A stretch of DNA of 64,000 bases, taken from assembly GCF_019703515.2 (NCBI RefSeq), contig NC_059388.1, positions 1,377,501-1,441,500 of the forward strand. Reading direction: 5' to 3'. The notes under the pieces are model-generated. The model was given only the letters and a program-made list of their open reading frames with translations, had not been told where the DNA came from and did no database searches. The DNA is from Myxocyprinus asiaticus (Eukaryota > Chordata > Actinopteri > Cypriniformes > Catostomidae). The first letter of the stretch is position 1. Each line of letters opens with the position of its first letter. The position numbers were made by a program, and so were the translations under genes. Shown one piece after another: positions 53,040 through 64,000 of this stretch.

Positions 53040-53250
53040 TACTTTACATTTTAGCTTACAGTGAGACAAGAACCGTCTGAGATTTTAATGCAGTGCATTG
53101 GAGGATTCATCTTCTTAGAGGCTCCTGGAGGAATATAATGTTCTTATTCTGATACGAATACACTGGAAGCTCCTGTCACCAAGACAAATTCCTTGTATGT
53201 GTAAGCATACTTGGCAATAAAGCTCATTCTGATTCTGATTCTGATTCTGA
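53040..53250 (+). repeat. L2-type LINE 3' tail
   Basis: CACCAAGACAAATTCCTTGT then ACTTGGCAATAAAGCTCATT and (CTGATT)n form the well-known 3' end of fish L2-clade LINEs, with the short terminal tandem repeat rather than poly-A. No coding part adjoins it on the left, so the copy is heavily 5' truncated. Confidence 0.75.
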
Positions 53251-53474
53251 TATAAAAGTGCGTGTTCTATATGGGCAAAGTTGATTTAAATGTCTGAATA
53301 TCATTGTTTTAAAAAACAAAATGATGGTGGAGGTTTTCTCAGAACTAACTTCACTTTTTTGAGCAATGACATTTGGGTAACTGCTGTCAAGGTGATTTTT
53401 AGTGGATGTATGAAGTTGGTCTCCCTGAAGTTCGTTCACACCACTACTAAAAAAATACAAATATAAATAAACCA

Positions 53475-53610
53475 GCCTAACTTGGTTTAAACTGGTGCTT
53501 AAATTGGTGCTCAGATTATTTAGATTATGCCCCAAAGTGCCCAAAACCCTTCTAAAACCGACAGTCCAGCCTGACCAGGCTGAGAGACCAGCTAAGACCA
53601 GCACATCATC
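53475..53610. repeat. 'GACCAGC'-type cyprinid repeat fragment
   Basis: ACCAGCCTAACTTGG, CCAGCCTGACCAGGCTGAGA and GACCAGCTAAGACCAGC resemble a frequent fish repeat of AGCTAAGACCAGC words. Short and degenerate. Confidence 0.45.
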
Positions 53611-53788
53611 TACAGCAGGAACAGGTGTAGTTTGTGACATTAACTATGGACCAGTAGCTATAAATAAACAGGCCATCAAAATTTCCACTATCGGGCCAAA
53701 TGAGGGTGTGCTAGTATGTGCCTGGGCCAGATGTGTTCCCACTGTCACTTCAGGGGATTTATCGTGCCTCTTCGGGGCTTCCTCCCTG

Positions 53789-53868
53789 GGGCCAATGTCC
53801 TAGCACCTTTAACCCTTTACCAAAGAAGGGGCCAATGTCCTAGCACCTTTAACCCTTTACCAAAGAAG
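53789..53868. repeat. 40-bp tandem duplication
   Basis: GGGGCCAATGTCCTAGCACC plus the following 20 bases (to AAAGAA) is present twice in a row without differences; a partial third unit (GGGATTGAGG) may follow. It is perfect and therefore recent. Confidence 0.9.
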
Positions 53869-53879
53869 GGATTGAGGCG

Positions 53880-54436
53880 GGGTCAATGTCAAAGGTAGAG
53901 TTTCGCTCAGTCAGGTCTCTCTTTTCTCCAAGCAAAGACCAAAATAAGCAAACAAACAGCTTCTGTCTCCACCATGTTCATTTAGAAGGCTAGCTAGTCT
54001 CCAAGGTCTGATCCCTCAGCTTGTGAAGGGGGGGGGGTGTTAAGGTTGGGTTTTAGGGCAACGCTGCAGGGCTCTTGGGAATGCAGATTGATTTTGGTCT
54101 CATGGCTTGAGGTCCGAGGCTATTTGTCCCAGCTGACCAGTTGATAGCCCTGGCTCACACTGGCCCGATGGTGGAAACGTGGCTATTGAGTCCTTCATTG
54201 TTCTGGGACTTTATGGGAGTTTTTTTTTTTCACAATTCTTCAATACATGCTTCAGAATCAATGATTCAGCTTGTAATGATGACTTTTTCTTGTCAAGCAG
54301 TTGTTATTTTGGGGACACCTTCTGTATAGATATACTTTTAGGTCTAGGTTTCAACCTGGAAATATTCTGGAGTTTTCTAGGTCTGGAAAAATCATGGGAT
54401 TAAAAATATTAAAATATTTGAAAACATCAATTCCTG
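53880..54436. other. No gene recognised
   Basis: Anonymous DNA. A G-run is found at 54028-54038 and a T-run at 54221-54230. No domain. Confidence 0.5.
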
Positions 54437-54444
54437 AAGTGTGC

Positions 54445-55411
54445 AGGGATGTCCAATACCATTTTTGGAGAACAAGTATGAGTACCAATACTTCCTTTTT
54501 GGTACTCGTTGATACCAATACCTGTTTATTTGTTTTAGTTTTTATGAATTTCATATTCAACAGTTTATTTCAATTTTATCATCAAAATGGTGTTTAATAA
54601 ATGAATTCATTTAAAAATGTAATCGAATGAAAATAGAATATTTAATATTCAACATAATATTGTAATATTTTTATCAAATGAAGAGCTTTTATACAGAACC
54701 TCACAGCACAATCCAAAAAATATGATATTTAAGCTCTGCAAAACAGAGCTTAAATATAAGATAATTATTATCGATTTATTATCATTATAATTATTATTAG
54801 TAGTAGTATTACAGTGAATATTATATAACTATATACATTAGTGATATACTGTATTTCTGTCATACTTTTTTCCATTTAAATGGAGCTTTTATTTTGGAGT
54901 AAAGCCATGTATGAGCTGTGATGTATAAAGCTTTCTGTTTCTGTGTGTTTTTGATTGTAGATTCTCATTTCCTGAAAAGCAAGTCGCTATGTGACCCAAT
55001 GTGTTTATTAAACTGCAAAAGGCTGTTATTTAATTAAATAAATATGTAGTCTGTATGTGCTGCGTGCTACAAAGTGAATTAGCGCTCTGCTCGCGGTCAT
55101 CTGGTGCAAACAGAGCACACAATGCTCATGATGGTGTTTTAGAGCTCTTTGGTAGAGCAGACAACTTTACATTTCAAACAACATTCTTGAAACAAGATTT
55201 ATTTACTTTGTGTGCAGCACATGCAAACTATACATTTATCGAATTAAATTGCAGCCTTTGCGGTTTAATAATCATACTATGACATAACGTAATTTTAATA
55301 TGTGCGCTGAATGTTTCCGCAATGACATTCGTACGTCAGATGGTATCGGTTTTTGGTACTGGAGGATTTTTACGAGCATTCAGATACCAGTATAGGTATT
55401 GGGACATCCCT
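54445..55411. mobile_element. hAT-like MITE, sister of the 18.4-kb element
   Basis: Ends AGGGATGTCCAATACC and, at the other end on the opposite strand, AGGGATGTCCCAATACC. A 7-bp flank AGTGTGC matches on both sides (54438-54444 and 55412-55418; 8 bp if the next A is counted outside). The interior is similar to 18395-19613 (for example AAATGGTGTTTAATAAATGA and GCAGCCTTTGCGGTTTAATA), but the ends differ in their first bases. Length 967 bp, no transposase. Confidence 0.82.
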
Positions 55412-55753
55412 AGTGTGCATTTATTTACTCTGTGTAGAGTAAAACATACAGTGTTGTCTGATTACTTGAGTGAATCATTCTTTTGACTTACTCTCACCTT
55501 TCATTTTGCATCGTGCACACTACTCTCAGAAAGTGCTAGATGTCTGTTGCTATATTAGTCATTATGCTCTTCTTATGTAAGTATATAAGTCACCCACAGG
55601 TTATATTGGTCCATTGTGTTTGTAGCTCATCTGCTTCCCCTCCACTGCAGCCCTCAAATCTCTTTTTGTGTTCTGCATATTCGAACCAGCACACGATGTT
55701 CATTTACAACACACGCAAGAACCAATGGTATTTGGCATCAGTAATATCAAACG

Positions 55754-55869
55754 CAGGGGCGTAGACCCCCCCCCCCCCCCCATTATTTATACCGTGATCA
55801 ATGGAAACATGTATATGCTTCATGCTGCAACACCCCCCCCCCCATATTCAAGCCAAATCTACACCCTTG
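55754..55869. mobile_element. 116-bp hAT-type mini-MITE with poly-C tracts
   Basis: Left end CAGGGGCGTAGA, right end (other strand) CAAGGGTGTAGATTTGG. Flanking 8-mers ATCAAACG (55746-55753) and ATCAGATG (55870-55877) match at 6 of 8. Two C-runs of about 15 and 12 lie inside (near 55766-55781 and 55832-55843). Confidence 0.6.
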
Positions 55870-55879
55870 ATCAGATGTG

Positions 55880-57200
55880 TTGACATGCAATTTTTTTTAA
55901 TCTGAACGTGGAAGTAAATGAGGTTCTAGATTGGTGGAGGAGAAGAGATTCAGGAAATAATAAGAGCTGTGTGAAAACTCTTTCGTGTTTCATGGCAAAA
56001 ATAACAGGCATTTTAAATGACATCAGGTGTGATGACATAATAAATAACTCCTTTAACACAAATATCTCCATGATTCGAAGCCAATGAACAGGCAAAAGCA
56101 GAACTTTTTTTTTTTTTTTGTTTTTGACAGTGTGGTTCTATTTACAGCTGTCATTATGTTATTGTGTTTCTTTGTAACTAATCTCTTGCTCATATGACGG
56201 CTCTTTACACCACTGCTGTTTCCAAACACATACTCAAGGCCAGCACTGTCCAGTCTCATTTCTTATAGAGTAAAGATGACGTTAAAGTCAACAAAGTGCT
56301 CATGGAATATCAGTAAACTGTGGACAGAGTGTAGATTTTATTTATTTATAGTGTCAATACACAAGTTAATTGTGAGTAATACTAATGGACAATGTGTGTA
56401 TTTAATATATATACATATACTGTAATTCCTATAGCTGCTTACACAGTGTTATTGTTAGTCCTGTTGTAACATGCAATATGTGCAATATCCAGTCCCAACA
56501 GGATTTCGCGGCACTTTTTCCTGATTTTTGCAGCCCAAAATTACTGCGGCTTTTCTCAAATTTTGTGATGCAATTTGCAGTATATTTTTTTGTGTGTGTT
56601 GATTTGTAGTGAAAACTCACAAATCACCATTATATACCTCTGTAACTGTGTCAATTACATTTTAAATGCAATTACATGTAAATATTTTAGTGCATAATAA
56701 CTGAATATGCAGTTAGCATCCAAAAAAAAAAAAAAAAAAAATGCACACAAAAATATCCTACATTTAAATGAAAGCTGTGGGCATTGAAAGACCCTTAATT
56801 ATTTTTGTATTATAATTTTCTGCCTCAGAGAATGCAATAAAACTTGTCTAAGTTTAAAATAGACTTACAATAAATCTAAGTTAAAAACACAAATGAGGAT
56901 TCAATAATTAGGCCTGTTGCCATTATTACATTGTCTGATATTTAAATCTGGTATATGGCCATATATGAACAAATACAATTAAAGTTCATATATTTGAGCA
57001 TTTATGTACACATTTAAATTACACAAGTGTTTAAAAAAACATGATACATATATGGAAATTGTCATATTGTCATATTCTGTATATTGCATATATCTACTGT
57101 ATAAAATTTACATTTTTATATCAGTAAAAACATTTATGAACACTTACATTCAGCATACAAGTGTTCAGCATATATTGCCATTTTCAGATTCGTAGCCTAC
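55880..57200. other. Intergenic DNA, homopolymers only
   Basis: T-run at 56106-56119, A-run at 56721-56741, C-run at 57211-57220. Minus ORFs around 55871-56259 and 56429-56620 have no domain. Confidence 0.5.
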
Positions 57201-57204
57201 TGTA

Positions 57205-57645
57205 TATCTCCCCCCCCCCCACCTTTTCTCCCAATTTGGAATGCCCAATTCCCACTACTTAGTAGGTACTCGTGGTGGCGCGGTTACTCACCTCAATCCG
57301 GGTGGCGGAGGACAAGTCTCAGTTTCCTACACTTCTGAGACCGTCAATCCGCGCATCTTATCACGTGACTCGTTGTGCATGACACAGTGGAGACTCACAG
57401 CATGTGTAGGCTCATGCTACTCTCAGCGTTCCACGCAAAACTTACCACACGCCCCACTGAGAGCGAGAACCACTAATTGTGACCACGAGGAGGTTACCCC
57501 ATGTGACTCTACCCTCCCTAGCAACCGGGCCAATTTGGTTGCTTAGGAGACCTGGCTGGAGTCACTCAACACACCCTGGATTCGAACTCGTGACTCCAGG
57601 TGTGATAGTCAGCGTCAATACTCGCTGAGATACCCAGGCCCCCTG
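57205..57645 (-). mobile_element. tRNA-derived SINE, copy 2
   Basis: Reverse orientation. The head on the minus strand reads GGCCTGGGTATCTCAGCGAG (A box region) and then GAGTTCGAATCC (B box). The body (complement of CCTCAATCCGGGTGGCGGAG, GACCGTCAATCCGCGCATCT and GACCACGAGGAGGTTACCCC) matches the SINE at 26456-26957. It ends in the complement of CTCCCAATTTGGAATGCCCA near a C-run. The 101-codon ORF 57241-57546 is a by-product. Confidence 0.88.
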
Positions 57646-57649
57646 TAGC

Positions 57650-58195
57650 CTACTGTATTAATAGCACTTCAAATTCTAATCACATTTTATTACACAACTA
57701 ATGGGGATTTTACGTGAATGTTAGGGATTCTTTGTATAAATGCGGGTTTTTGTGTCTCATTCTCAGCAAGCAGGGTGAAGATTAAACACGAGCTGTGATG
57801 TATGTGTGCTGTCTGCGGTGCCCCGAATGTTTAGAAAGATTTTGATAGTGAACACACAACTGGAGGAGATGCTACACTGTTACTATGGTGATGATACAAT
57901 AGCAAAAGTTGTATTGTTGTACCAAATAAGAGCACAGCCATGACTGGGTCATAGGCAAAAGACTACAGATAATCACAGCCGTGGTAATATTCTGACCAAC
58001 AGCAAGTGTGATATTGCTTTTATACAACACTTCTATCAATATCAAGTAAACGTACATTTTAGACATAACATGGCCAGTTATTTTGTCTAGTTTTGCTTTA
58101 ATAACAAAAATGTTTCCAAAAAAGCAAAGCAGGATCACCCGTTATGTGTCGCTGAGCAACATTGAGTGACAGCCAGTCTGGAACGTGGAATATCA
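57650..58195. other. No gene recognised
   Basis: Anonymous DNA without a domain or repeat boundary that I can place. Confidence 0.5.
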
Positions 58196-58197
58196 CT

Positions 58198-58494
58198 ACC
58201 CAGATAGCACACATACATTCCAAGATGTACTGTATGTTTTAGATCTTTTCATCTGGAAAGCATTACAATCTAATTAACATCTGCTAAACATCTTCATAAG
58301 ATCAGATTTACAAACATTCTAAATCATAAACATCTCAAAGACATCTGCTGAATGTCTGATTGACATCCGAAACATTCTTATTGATATACATCTTATAGAA
58401 GTATTGCAGATGAGCAACAATGTAAAAAATACATCTTCCAGATGTAAATACACATCAAATAGACATCTGGGTGATGTAGGTGTGCTATTAGGGT
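58198..58494. mobile_element. ~300-bp MITE, complete copy
   Basis: Starts CCAGATAGCACACATACAT and ends TGATGTAGGTGTGCTATT, whose complement AATAGCACACCTACATCA is an imperfect inverted match. The body contains many ACATCT and AGATGT words. The second copy starts at 58918. Family not assigned. Confidence 0.65.
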
Positions 58495-58917
58495 AAATAT
58501 CAGCACTCTTGGTATGCTGCTTGGCCAATAGGACCAGAAAAAAACTGTTGTAAAAAGGTAATATATCATTATATTCTATTCTCAACAACGTTTCATATTA
58601 AACATGACATGTTTGCTGTTGAATCACCTTAATATCTAGTCTTTTTTTTTTTTTTGTCAGCATGTATGTAAGAAACATCTGTATGCACTGGAGGGCAAAC
58701 GCTGTTCTAGCTCCATCCATCTACACTCACTCATTATGTAATGTGCTCTCAATGTAGGTCAGATCTGAGGCAGAGCAATGCAGAACTGGTAACTGTCATA
58801 CTTGTCATTGTTTGATGTTCTGACGATCTGAGAGTCCTGTTTAACTTTTTGGCTATGTTCAAAATAGCATACTAACATAAAGGGGAGAATTGCTAAAAAT
58901 AAATTGCGCCACACTGT

Positions 58918-59165
58918 TCCCGAGATAGCACACATACATCTCCGAGATGTACTGTATGTTTTAGATGTTTTCTTCTGGAAAGCAACACAATCTAATTAAC
59001 AATCTGATAAACATCTTAAAAAGATCAGATTTACAAACATTCTAAATCATAACCATCTCAAAGACATCTGCTGAATGTCTTATTGACATATGTCTTATAG
59101 ATGTATTGCAGATGAGCAAACAACGTAAAAAATACGTCTTCCAGATGTAAACACACACATCAGTC
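58918..59165. mobile_element. ~300-bp MITE, 3'-truncated copy
   Basis: GAGATAGCACACATACATCT and the following about 240 bp match 58198-58450 with roughly 10% differences and small gaps; the terminal GTGCTATT end is missing (sequence diverges after ACACACATCA). Same orientation as the complete copy about 430 bp upstream. Confidence 0.7.
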
Positions 59166-60385
59166 ATTGCAATGGACAAAACATGTGGCTCACAAACATT
59201 GTATGACTTATGGGTGACTACGAACAAGGAGGAAATATAGACATTATTTTAAATTTGTTCAGTGTGCTCTGTTGTACACTGCTCATTTTGCCAAATGTAG
59301 CGGATCAGTCGAGTATTCTATGGGACGAATTCACTAAACAGTTGGGGCACTTTTGAGATTTAAAGTTCAGTACAAAAACCTGTGTCGTATTCACTAATTC
59401 ATCAAATAATGATCAAATGATTGAGAAGACCGTTGCAACTGGCATATATCCATATGCGCGGTGTAGTCAAGTTCACTTTCGGCAGTTTTATAGAAATTAT
59501 TTAGGCGTCTGGATCAGAGTAGTGGGGAGATGCTCTACAGTCCCAGCAGAGTGTGTCAGATAATGGTGGTCTGCCACATCCTCCACTAAATATCGGCCCA
59601 TGAGATCAGAATTGCTCATGCAACGTGCTTTCAGCAGTGATTTTTGGGCATGTTTGCACCGTTGCCTGATCTGCATAAATGCTTTAATGAATCTGGCACT
59701 AAACCAGTGCAGAGAGTGCATGCAAAAAAATTGCCTGCCGCTTTTACTGGGCACAATTCATTCTTAGTGGATTTCCCCCTATGTATTCAGAAAATTCACA
59801 TACTGCACACAGTATGCATATGATTAACTGCAGAAATAGTAAGCCTATATGCCAGCATTGGGGACCCATTCTTTGCATAAAACCAGATCAGAGAACCATT
59901 CTATGATTTTAAATACACCTAACATTTAGTCACATTTAAAGGTTTTTGTAATTTATTTGCCTACAATAGCTATAGAATGTTTACCTAGTGGAATTTGTTG
60001 CAATAACAAGCAAAGCAGTTATTTTGTGGTTTGGATTGTGTTAATACAGTTTCTCTTAATTTCTGGCTCCTAATTAAGGTTCAGCACTGTAGCGTGATTT
60101 TGCCATCTGGTCACTCATTCAAGTGGAAGAGTAATTAGCAGTTAGCCCAGAGAGACTGACAATAAAGAATCATTATGTATGCTGTCAGTTTTCACAGGAA
60201 CATCTTCTCTGAAGCTGTTCAAAGTCTTCAAGTGCACATGGGAAGCTCCTGAATTAGGTGTTAAGTCAGACACAAATACGTAAGTTGCCAAAACAAAACA
60301 AATGAACGATGGCAAAAGCTCTTTATTTGAATACACTTGCATGACATTTACACAATGTATATGATTCATTTATACATGGCATCTC
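59166..60385. other. No gene recognised
   Basis: Anonymous DNA. An 85-codon minus ORF at 59497-59754 and a 75-codon one at 60142-60369 have no recognisable domain. Confidence 0.5.
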
Positions 60386-60407
60386 ACAAATAATTAACGT
60401 CAGCAGC

Positions 60408-60470
60408 TATTTGCACTAAGTGCAAATTGCAACAAAAAGCATCTTTGCACTAAGTGCAAATAGTGTTAGA
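60408..60470. repeat. Paired 'TTTGCACTAAGTGCAAAT' palindromes
   Basis: ATTTGCACTAAGTGCAAAT occurs at about 60410-60428, and TTTGCACTAAGTGCAAAT again at about 60444-60461. Each is self-complementary and they are about 34 bp apart. Likely part of a dispersed repeat. Confidence 0.7.
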
Positions 60471-60609
60471 AGCTGTTTACACCCAAATCAATTACTAACA
60501 TACAGTATAGGGCCATCACTGCAGTGTGTTTATTGTGTTTATTTAGAGTGCCACAGACACTGTACATCAACCCCTACCCCTAAACATAACCCTAACCTTC
60601 CCTTACAAA

Positions 60610-60812
60610 AATGAACCATGGTTTTACTACATTAGCCATAGTATCGCCATGGTATTTTGTAGAAAATAATATTAACCAAGAAATTAAACATGGTCACTAT
60701 ATTAACACCATATTACTATAGTAACACCATGGTAAATTGCATTAAAACTATGGCTTCTGCCAACAAACATGGTTCCTACAATATTACTATAGTAAAACCA
60801 TGTTTAATTTTA
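60610..60812. repeat. 'ACCATGGT / ACTATAGTA' repeat patch
   Basis: ACCATGGT, CCATGGTA, ACTATAGTAACACCATGG and ACTATAGTAAAACCATG recur, all near-palindromic words, like the patch at 17555-17665. A dispersed fish repeat; no boundaries assigned. Confidence 0.5.
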
Positions 60813-61531
60813 CCTGGATCAAATCTTTCTCTCAACTCCCCGAACTTCGCTGTGACCAAATCACTGTGAGGAAATCAACCTTTATATTCATTTTTATTCA
60901 TTATTATATTTAGTATTAAAGGAAATTAAGAATGGAGACAGGAAACAGGATGGGAAAAAGTGGGACAAAAGGCAGATTAGAACCCAGGTCGTCCGCATGG
61001 GAAAAAAAGCACATTCACACCAATGTTAAACCCCACACCACTCCAGTGACACTAGTGTGCGCAGTTTGTCTTCAATTTCTATTTTTTCCACAGAGTATTG
61101 GAGTGCAAATAGTCACTCTGATAATTAACTTGCATAAAGCAAACTGTAAAGGCTCACTAAAACACAGCACTGAAATTTAAATAACTTTGCAAAATAATTT
61201 ACTACCATCCACTGCAGAATTGCCTTCCATCTTTCATGTTGACACAAAATGTAACAAAATATATATTTCGGTCAAAATATGGGACGTCCCAGCTAATAAA
61301 GGACAGTTGGCAACCCTAGTATAGATAGATAGAATCCATCCTTTTCACTTCAAACTTGATGACATCAAAAAGTTCCAACCAATTCAACACAGTTTGAAAC
61401 ACAGTGAAATTACTCTCTCAAGCCAGTTATTAGTACCATTTCATTTTATTTTCAGACTATAGTCCCAAGATGACCAGCCACCCATTTAATTTCTATAGTC
61501 ACTTATTCCATGTAGGTTCGCAGAGGTTGAC

Positions 61532-61565
<34 letters not shown>

Positions 61566-61900
61566 GGGAGAAAACAAGTCTGCCAGACCTAAATTATAAG
61601 CCTTACATCTTCATATGGAGAAACGATTCTGGGGTGCATTTCCCAAAAGCATTGTCAGCCAACTGTAATCGCAAGTTCCATCATTACCAATATAGTTCAA
61701 CAATTTGGTATTTCCTGAAACCATAGTCCCAACAAACATTTGCGCTACAGCTACAGCTCTTCACCTGTGGTTTGAAGCATAGTTTCTTGTTAGTTTGTGG
61801 TGTCGAAATCATTTAACTTCGCTTCGCTTAGAAAACTGCTTTTTTGCTGTTTCTGCAGAAACCATTGTTCTGAAACTTCATGCAAGCGCGTTTTCCCTAC
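60813..61900. other. Intergenic DNA, one long T-run
   Basis: A run of about 30 T spans 61534-61563. A short TAGATAGATAG lies at 61321-61331. The ORF at 60932-61180 has no domain. Confidence 0.5.
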
Positions 61901-61905
61901 GCCAG

Positions 61906-62549
61906 TTAAAGGAATAGTTCAAATGTTCGCTTCCGTACATCTCTGTGATGCGCGCTCATGAGAGGAATGACGTAAGCTCGTTGGTAAGGTCATGCATCAC
62001 GTGGAGGAGGAGTCAGGAAGCGTGTCATCGTTTACAAGAGAACTTGCACAGACTAGACCAAGCGCCATTCACAAACCAAAACAGTCCAAAACAATTTCAA
62101 AACAATATAAAATAAAATAAAAAAATCATTTCCAAATAATAATAATAAAAAAGAAAACTATGCAAACAATGACGTGCTTCCTGCCTCCTCCTCAACGCGT
62201 GACCTTACCAATGAGCTTACGTCATCCCTCTCATGAGCGTGCATCACAGAGATGTACAGAAGTGAACATTTGTAGTTAAAAAGTATATAAGTATTGTTTT
62301 GTTTCTAAAAATAATCAATCGTTTGGGTTCAGAAGACCTTTATTTGTCGACTGGAGTTGTGTGGATTAGTTTGATGCACTCTAAATATGCATTTTGGACC
62401 GTCAAAAAATGGAGGATATTCACTTCATATTCACTAAAGGGGCCCTAAATTCTGTTTTGATGAAGAAAGAAACTCAGATACATCTTGGATGGCCTGAGGG
62501 TGAGTAAATTATCAGCAAATTTTCATTTTTGGGTGAACTATTCCTTTAA
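61906..62549. mobile_element. TTAA-flanked foldback MITE
   Basis: Left end TTAAAGGAATAGTTC and right end GAACTATTCCTTTAA are perfect complements, with TTAA at both extremes as for piggyBac- or Kolobok-type target sites. Inside, 61929-62020 (CATCTCTGTGATGCGCGCTC and onward to GTCAGGAAGC) is inverted at about 62172-62264 with some mismatches, which makes a second stem. 644 bp, no coding capacity. One-ended relatives are seen at 14567 and 31214. Confidence 0.8.
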
Positions 62550-62595
62550 GGGATTAAGAGAAACGGTTTAACACACCTTGGTTTCTGATGGAGAA

Positions 62596-62765
62596 CGTGA
62601 CATTTACATTTATGCATTTGGCAGACGCTTTTATCCAAAGTGACTTACAGTGTACTTATTACAGGGACAATTCCCCTGGAGCAACCTGGAGTAAAGTGCC
62701 TTGCTCAAGGACACCAACAACCTTCTGATTACCAGTTATGTGCTTTAGCCCACTACGCCATCACC
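62596..62765. repeat. Widespread teleost repeat ('GGCAGACGCTTTTATCCAAA')
   Basis: ACATTTACATTTATGCATTT, GGCAGACGCTTTTATCCAAA and GTGACTTACAGTG, then GTGCCTTGCTCAAGGACACC, is a repeat sequence found across fish genomes. I do not assign it to a class. Confidence 0.6.
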
Positions 62766-62990
62766 ACCCCACTGTTTAGCCATGTACACTCAAAAGCACC
62801 GTTTTTATAGGTTTTAGAAGAGTGTGCATGTTCCTATGTGCTCTAATGCACCTGGGGAAAAATTCCCGAGCCACATGTATATGGGGTAAAGAGAATGCGA
62901 TTACACAGTGCATACAAATGCTGATGTAGCTTTTGTGTCTTAAGAAGCTTTCTCGCAATAAACATCTTTCTGGTGTCCATGTAAACGTGC

Positions 62991-63126
62991 AATAATTTGA
63001 CATCCATTTAATCTCCGCAGAAATGATTGTTTGACCCCCTGCGCAACGTCATAAACGGGCTATAATTTAACATCCATTCAATCTCCTCAGAAGTTATTAC
63101 TCCACCCCCTGCGTAACGTTATTAAC
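62991..63126. repeat. Degenerate ~69-bp tandem duplication
   Basis: Unit 1 (about 62991-63058: GACATCCATTTAATCTCCGC, CACCCCCTGCG-like, AACGTCATAAA) and unit 2 (about 63067-63126: AACATCCATTCAATCTCCTC, CACCCCCTGCGTAACGTTAT) lie in tandem with several differences. Confidence 0.6.
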
Positions 63127-63129
63127 AAC

Positions 63130-64000
63130 AGCTCTATATTTTTGATGCTATGTTGTTCGAATGACAGATGTGCAACATAGTTACTATGGTTTCGGGAAAC
63201 AGTCATGACTAGCTAGTTAATTTCTCCAACAATGCATCGTACTTTAGTAGTTAAGCAGTGAGTTACGTAGTTGAACGGGAAACGCACCTCTGGACTGCAA
63301 ATGGTCCTAAAGTGCACATCTCATATTCTCTCAAATACAATTCTCGCTGACATTTGAATCATCCGAGAGATCAGACAGAGTATTAAAGGCTGTGAGGTTT
63401 GCGGGAAAGTTTCTCTGTGAAACTACATGAATATTTGATTACCTTGTGAAGTCGAAATATGATACTGGCTTTACAGGTCGTCTTGAAAGAATGTTTAGTG
63501 AAATAAATCTTTTTGGAAATGGTGCTGGATTTACAGCTGTAAGATTAAATAAATGTATCATAGACAAAAACATTTTCTATATTAATTTAAATGCACAACA
63601 TCTACCATAATTGGCTGATTTCTATGCAATTGCCTTATGCTATTAGTCATCAACACCTCATTATATTTAGCTAGCAGTTACACATACAGTACTTACAAAC
63701 ACATGATATGCATTTAAAATAATGTAAGAGACTTTGCCATTGTAAAGAACACTGTATATACTGTATTTGCATGAACTTTACATGCTAGGTTGAGTCCATA
63801 TAACTGATTCGTGACCAGCAGCAGAGATATTGCGGTCATATGACACATGTGACAGTGAACATGCTGATTCAGCACATCTCTCGATGAGCACATATTTTTC
63901 TTCTTCAAGTGATATCAGTTTAAAGAATAGTAGTACACAATGTCTTTTTCTCAACAGATCCAATGAGATAACTTGAACGCTGGCCATGGAAAATGAAACC
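63130..64000. other. No gene recognised
   Basis: Anonymous AT-rich DNA to the end of the window. Overlapping minus ORFs at 63714-63987 have no recognisable domain. Confidence 0.5.

Noticed and set aside
57241..57546. 101-codon plus ORF
   Set aside because: Lies inside the minus-strand SINE body.
1..64000. A previously undescribed functional gene system
   Set aside because: All multi-domain coding remnants fit known TE classes and nearly all carry stops or frameshifts; nothing suggests co-operating intact genes.

Overview
The window looks like intergenic or intronic DNA of a teleost fish, most likely a cypriniform. It is AT-rich and shows no convincing host protein-coding gene. Nearly everything recognisable is a decayed or recently inserted transposable element (TE). 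The fish assignment rests on the mix: several Tc1-type transposases (two with Sleeping Beauty-like IR/DR ends), Tol2-like and other hAT elements with 8-bp target-site duplications (TSDs), two fish-type L1 LINEs, an L2 LINE, Ty3/gypsy chromovirus remains, a DIRS-order tyrosine-recombinase retroelement, and tRNA-derived SINEs of a type I associate with cyprinids. No bacterial-style operon, CRISPR array, rRNA or true tRNA gene was seen.

Layout. 1-1.9 kb: anonymous AT-rich DNA. 1.9-4.85 kb: remains of a DIRS/Ngaro-like retroelement (RT end, RNase H, tyrosine recombinase) followed by a GC-rich block of degenerate repeats and two direct-repeat copies. 5.39-12.70 kb: a nested TE cluster. A hAT shell (5394-12695) holds a Tol2-like element (5756-9795), which itself holds a related hAT MITE (6111-7211) and a Tc1 (7807-9401); the shell also holds a second Tc1 (9877-11448) and a third, decayed Tc1 (11459-12625). 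13.2-17.3 kb: two relics of a Tc1/mariner group with DD36E spacing. 18.4-19.6 kb: a hAT MITE with a perfect TSD. 19.66-23.42 kb: gypsy chromovirus with LTRs, pol and chromodomain but no gag. 23.5-25.5 kb: minus-strand L2 LINE. 25.5-26.96 kb: Tc1 joined to a SINE. 27.95-30.4 kb: scrambled second gypsy pol. 31.8-37.5 kb: L1 copy A. 38.7-43.0 kb: second nest, a hAT-like shell around a 1.1-kb palindrome and a hAT element carrying a 31-bp minisatellite of about 45 units. 43.57-49.2 kb: L1 copy B. 50.1 kb: solo LTR. 53-64 kb: an L2 tail, more MITEs, a second SINE, and a TTAA-flanked foldback element.

The elements do not cooperate as one system. Their relations are chronological (nesting order) and parasitic: MITEs need transposases supplied elsewhere, and SINEs need LINE machinery. 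Most coding remnants carry stops or frameshifts, and several of the stops look like CGA-to-TGA transitions, as expected from methylated-CpG decay. I did not find evidence of a previously undescribed functional system. The most notable structures are the two nested clusters, the long palindrome, the satellite inside a hAT element, and the near-intact Tc1 transposase at 8023-9045.
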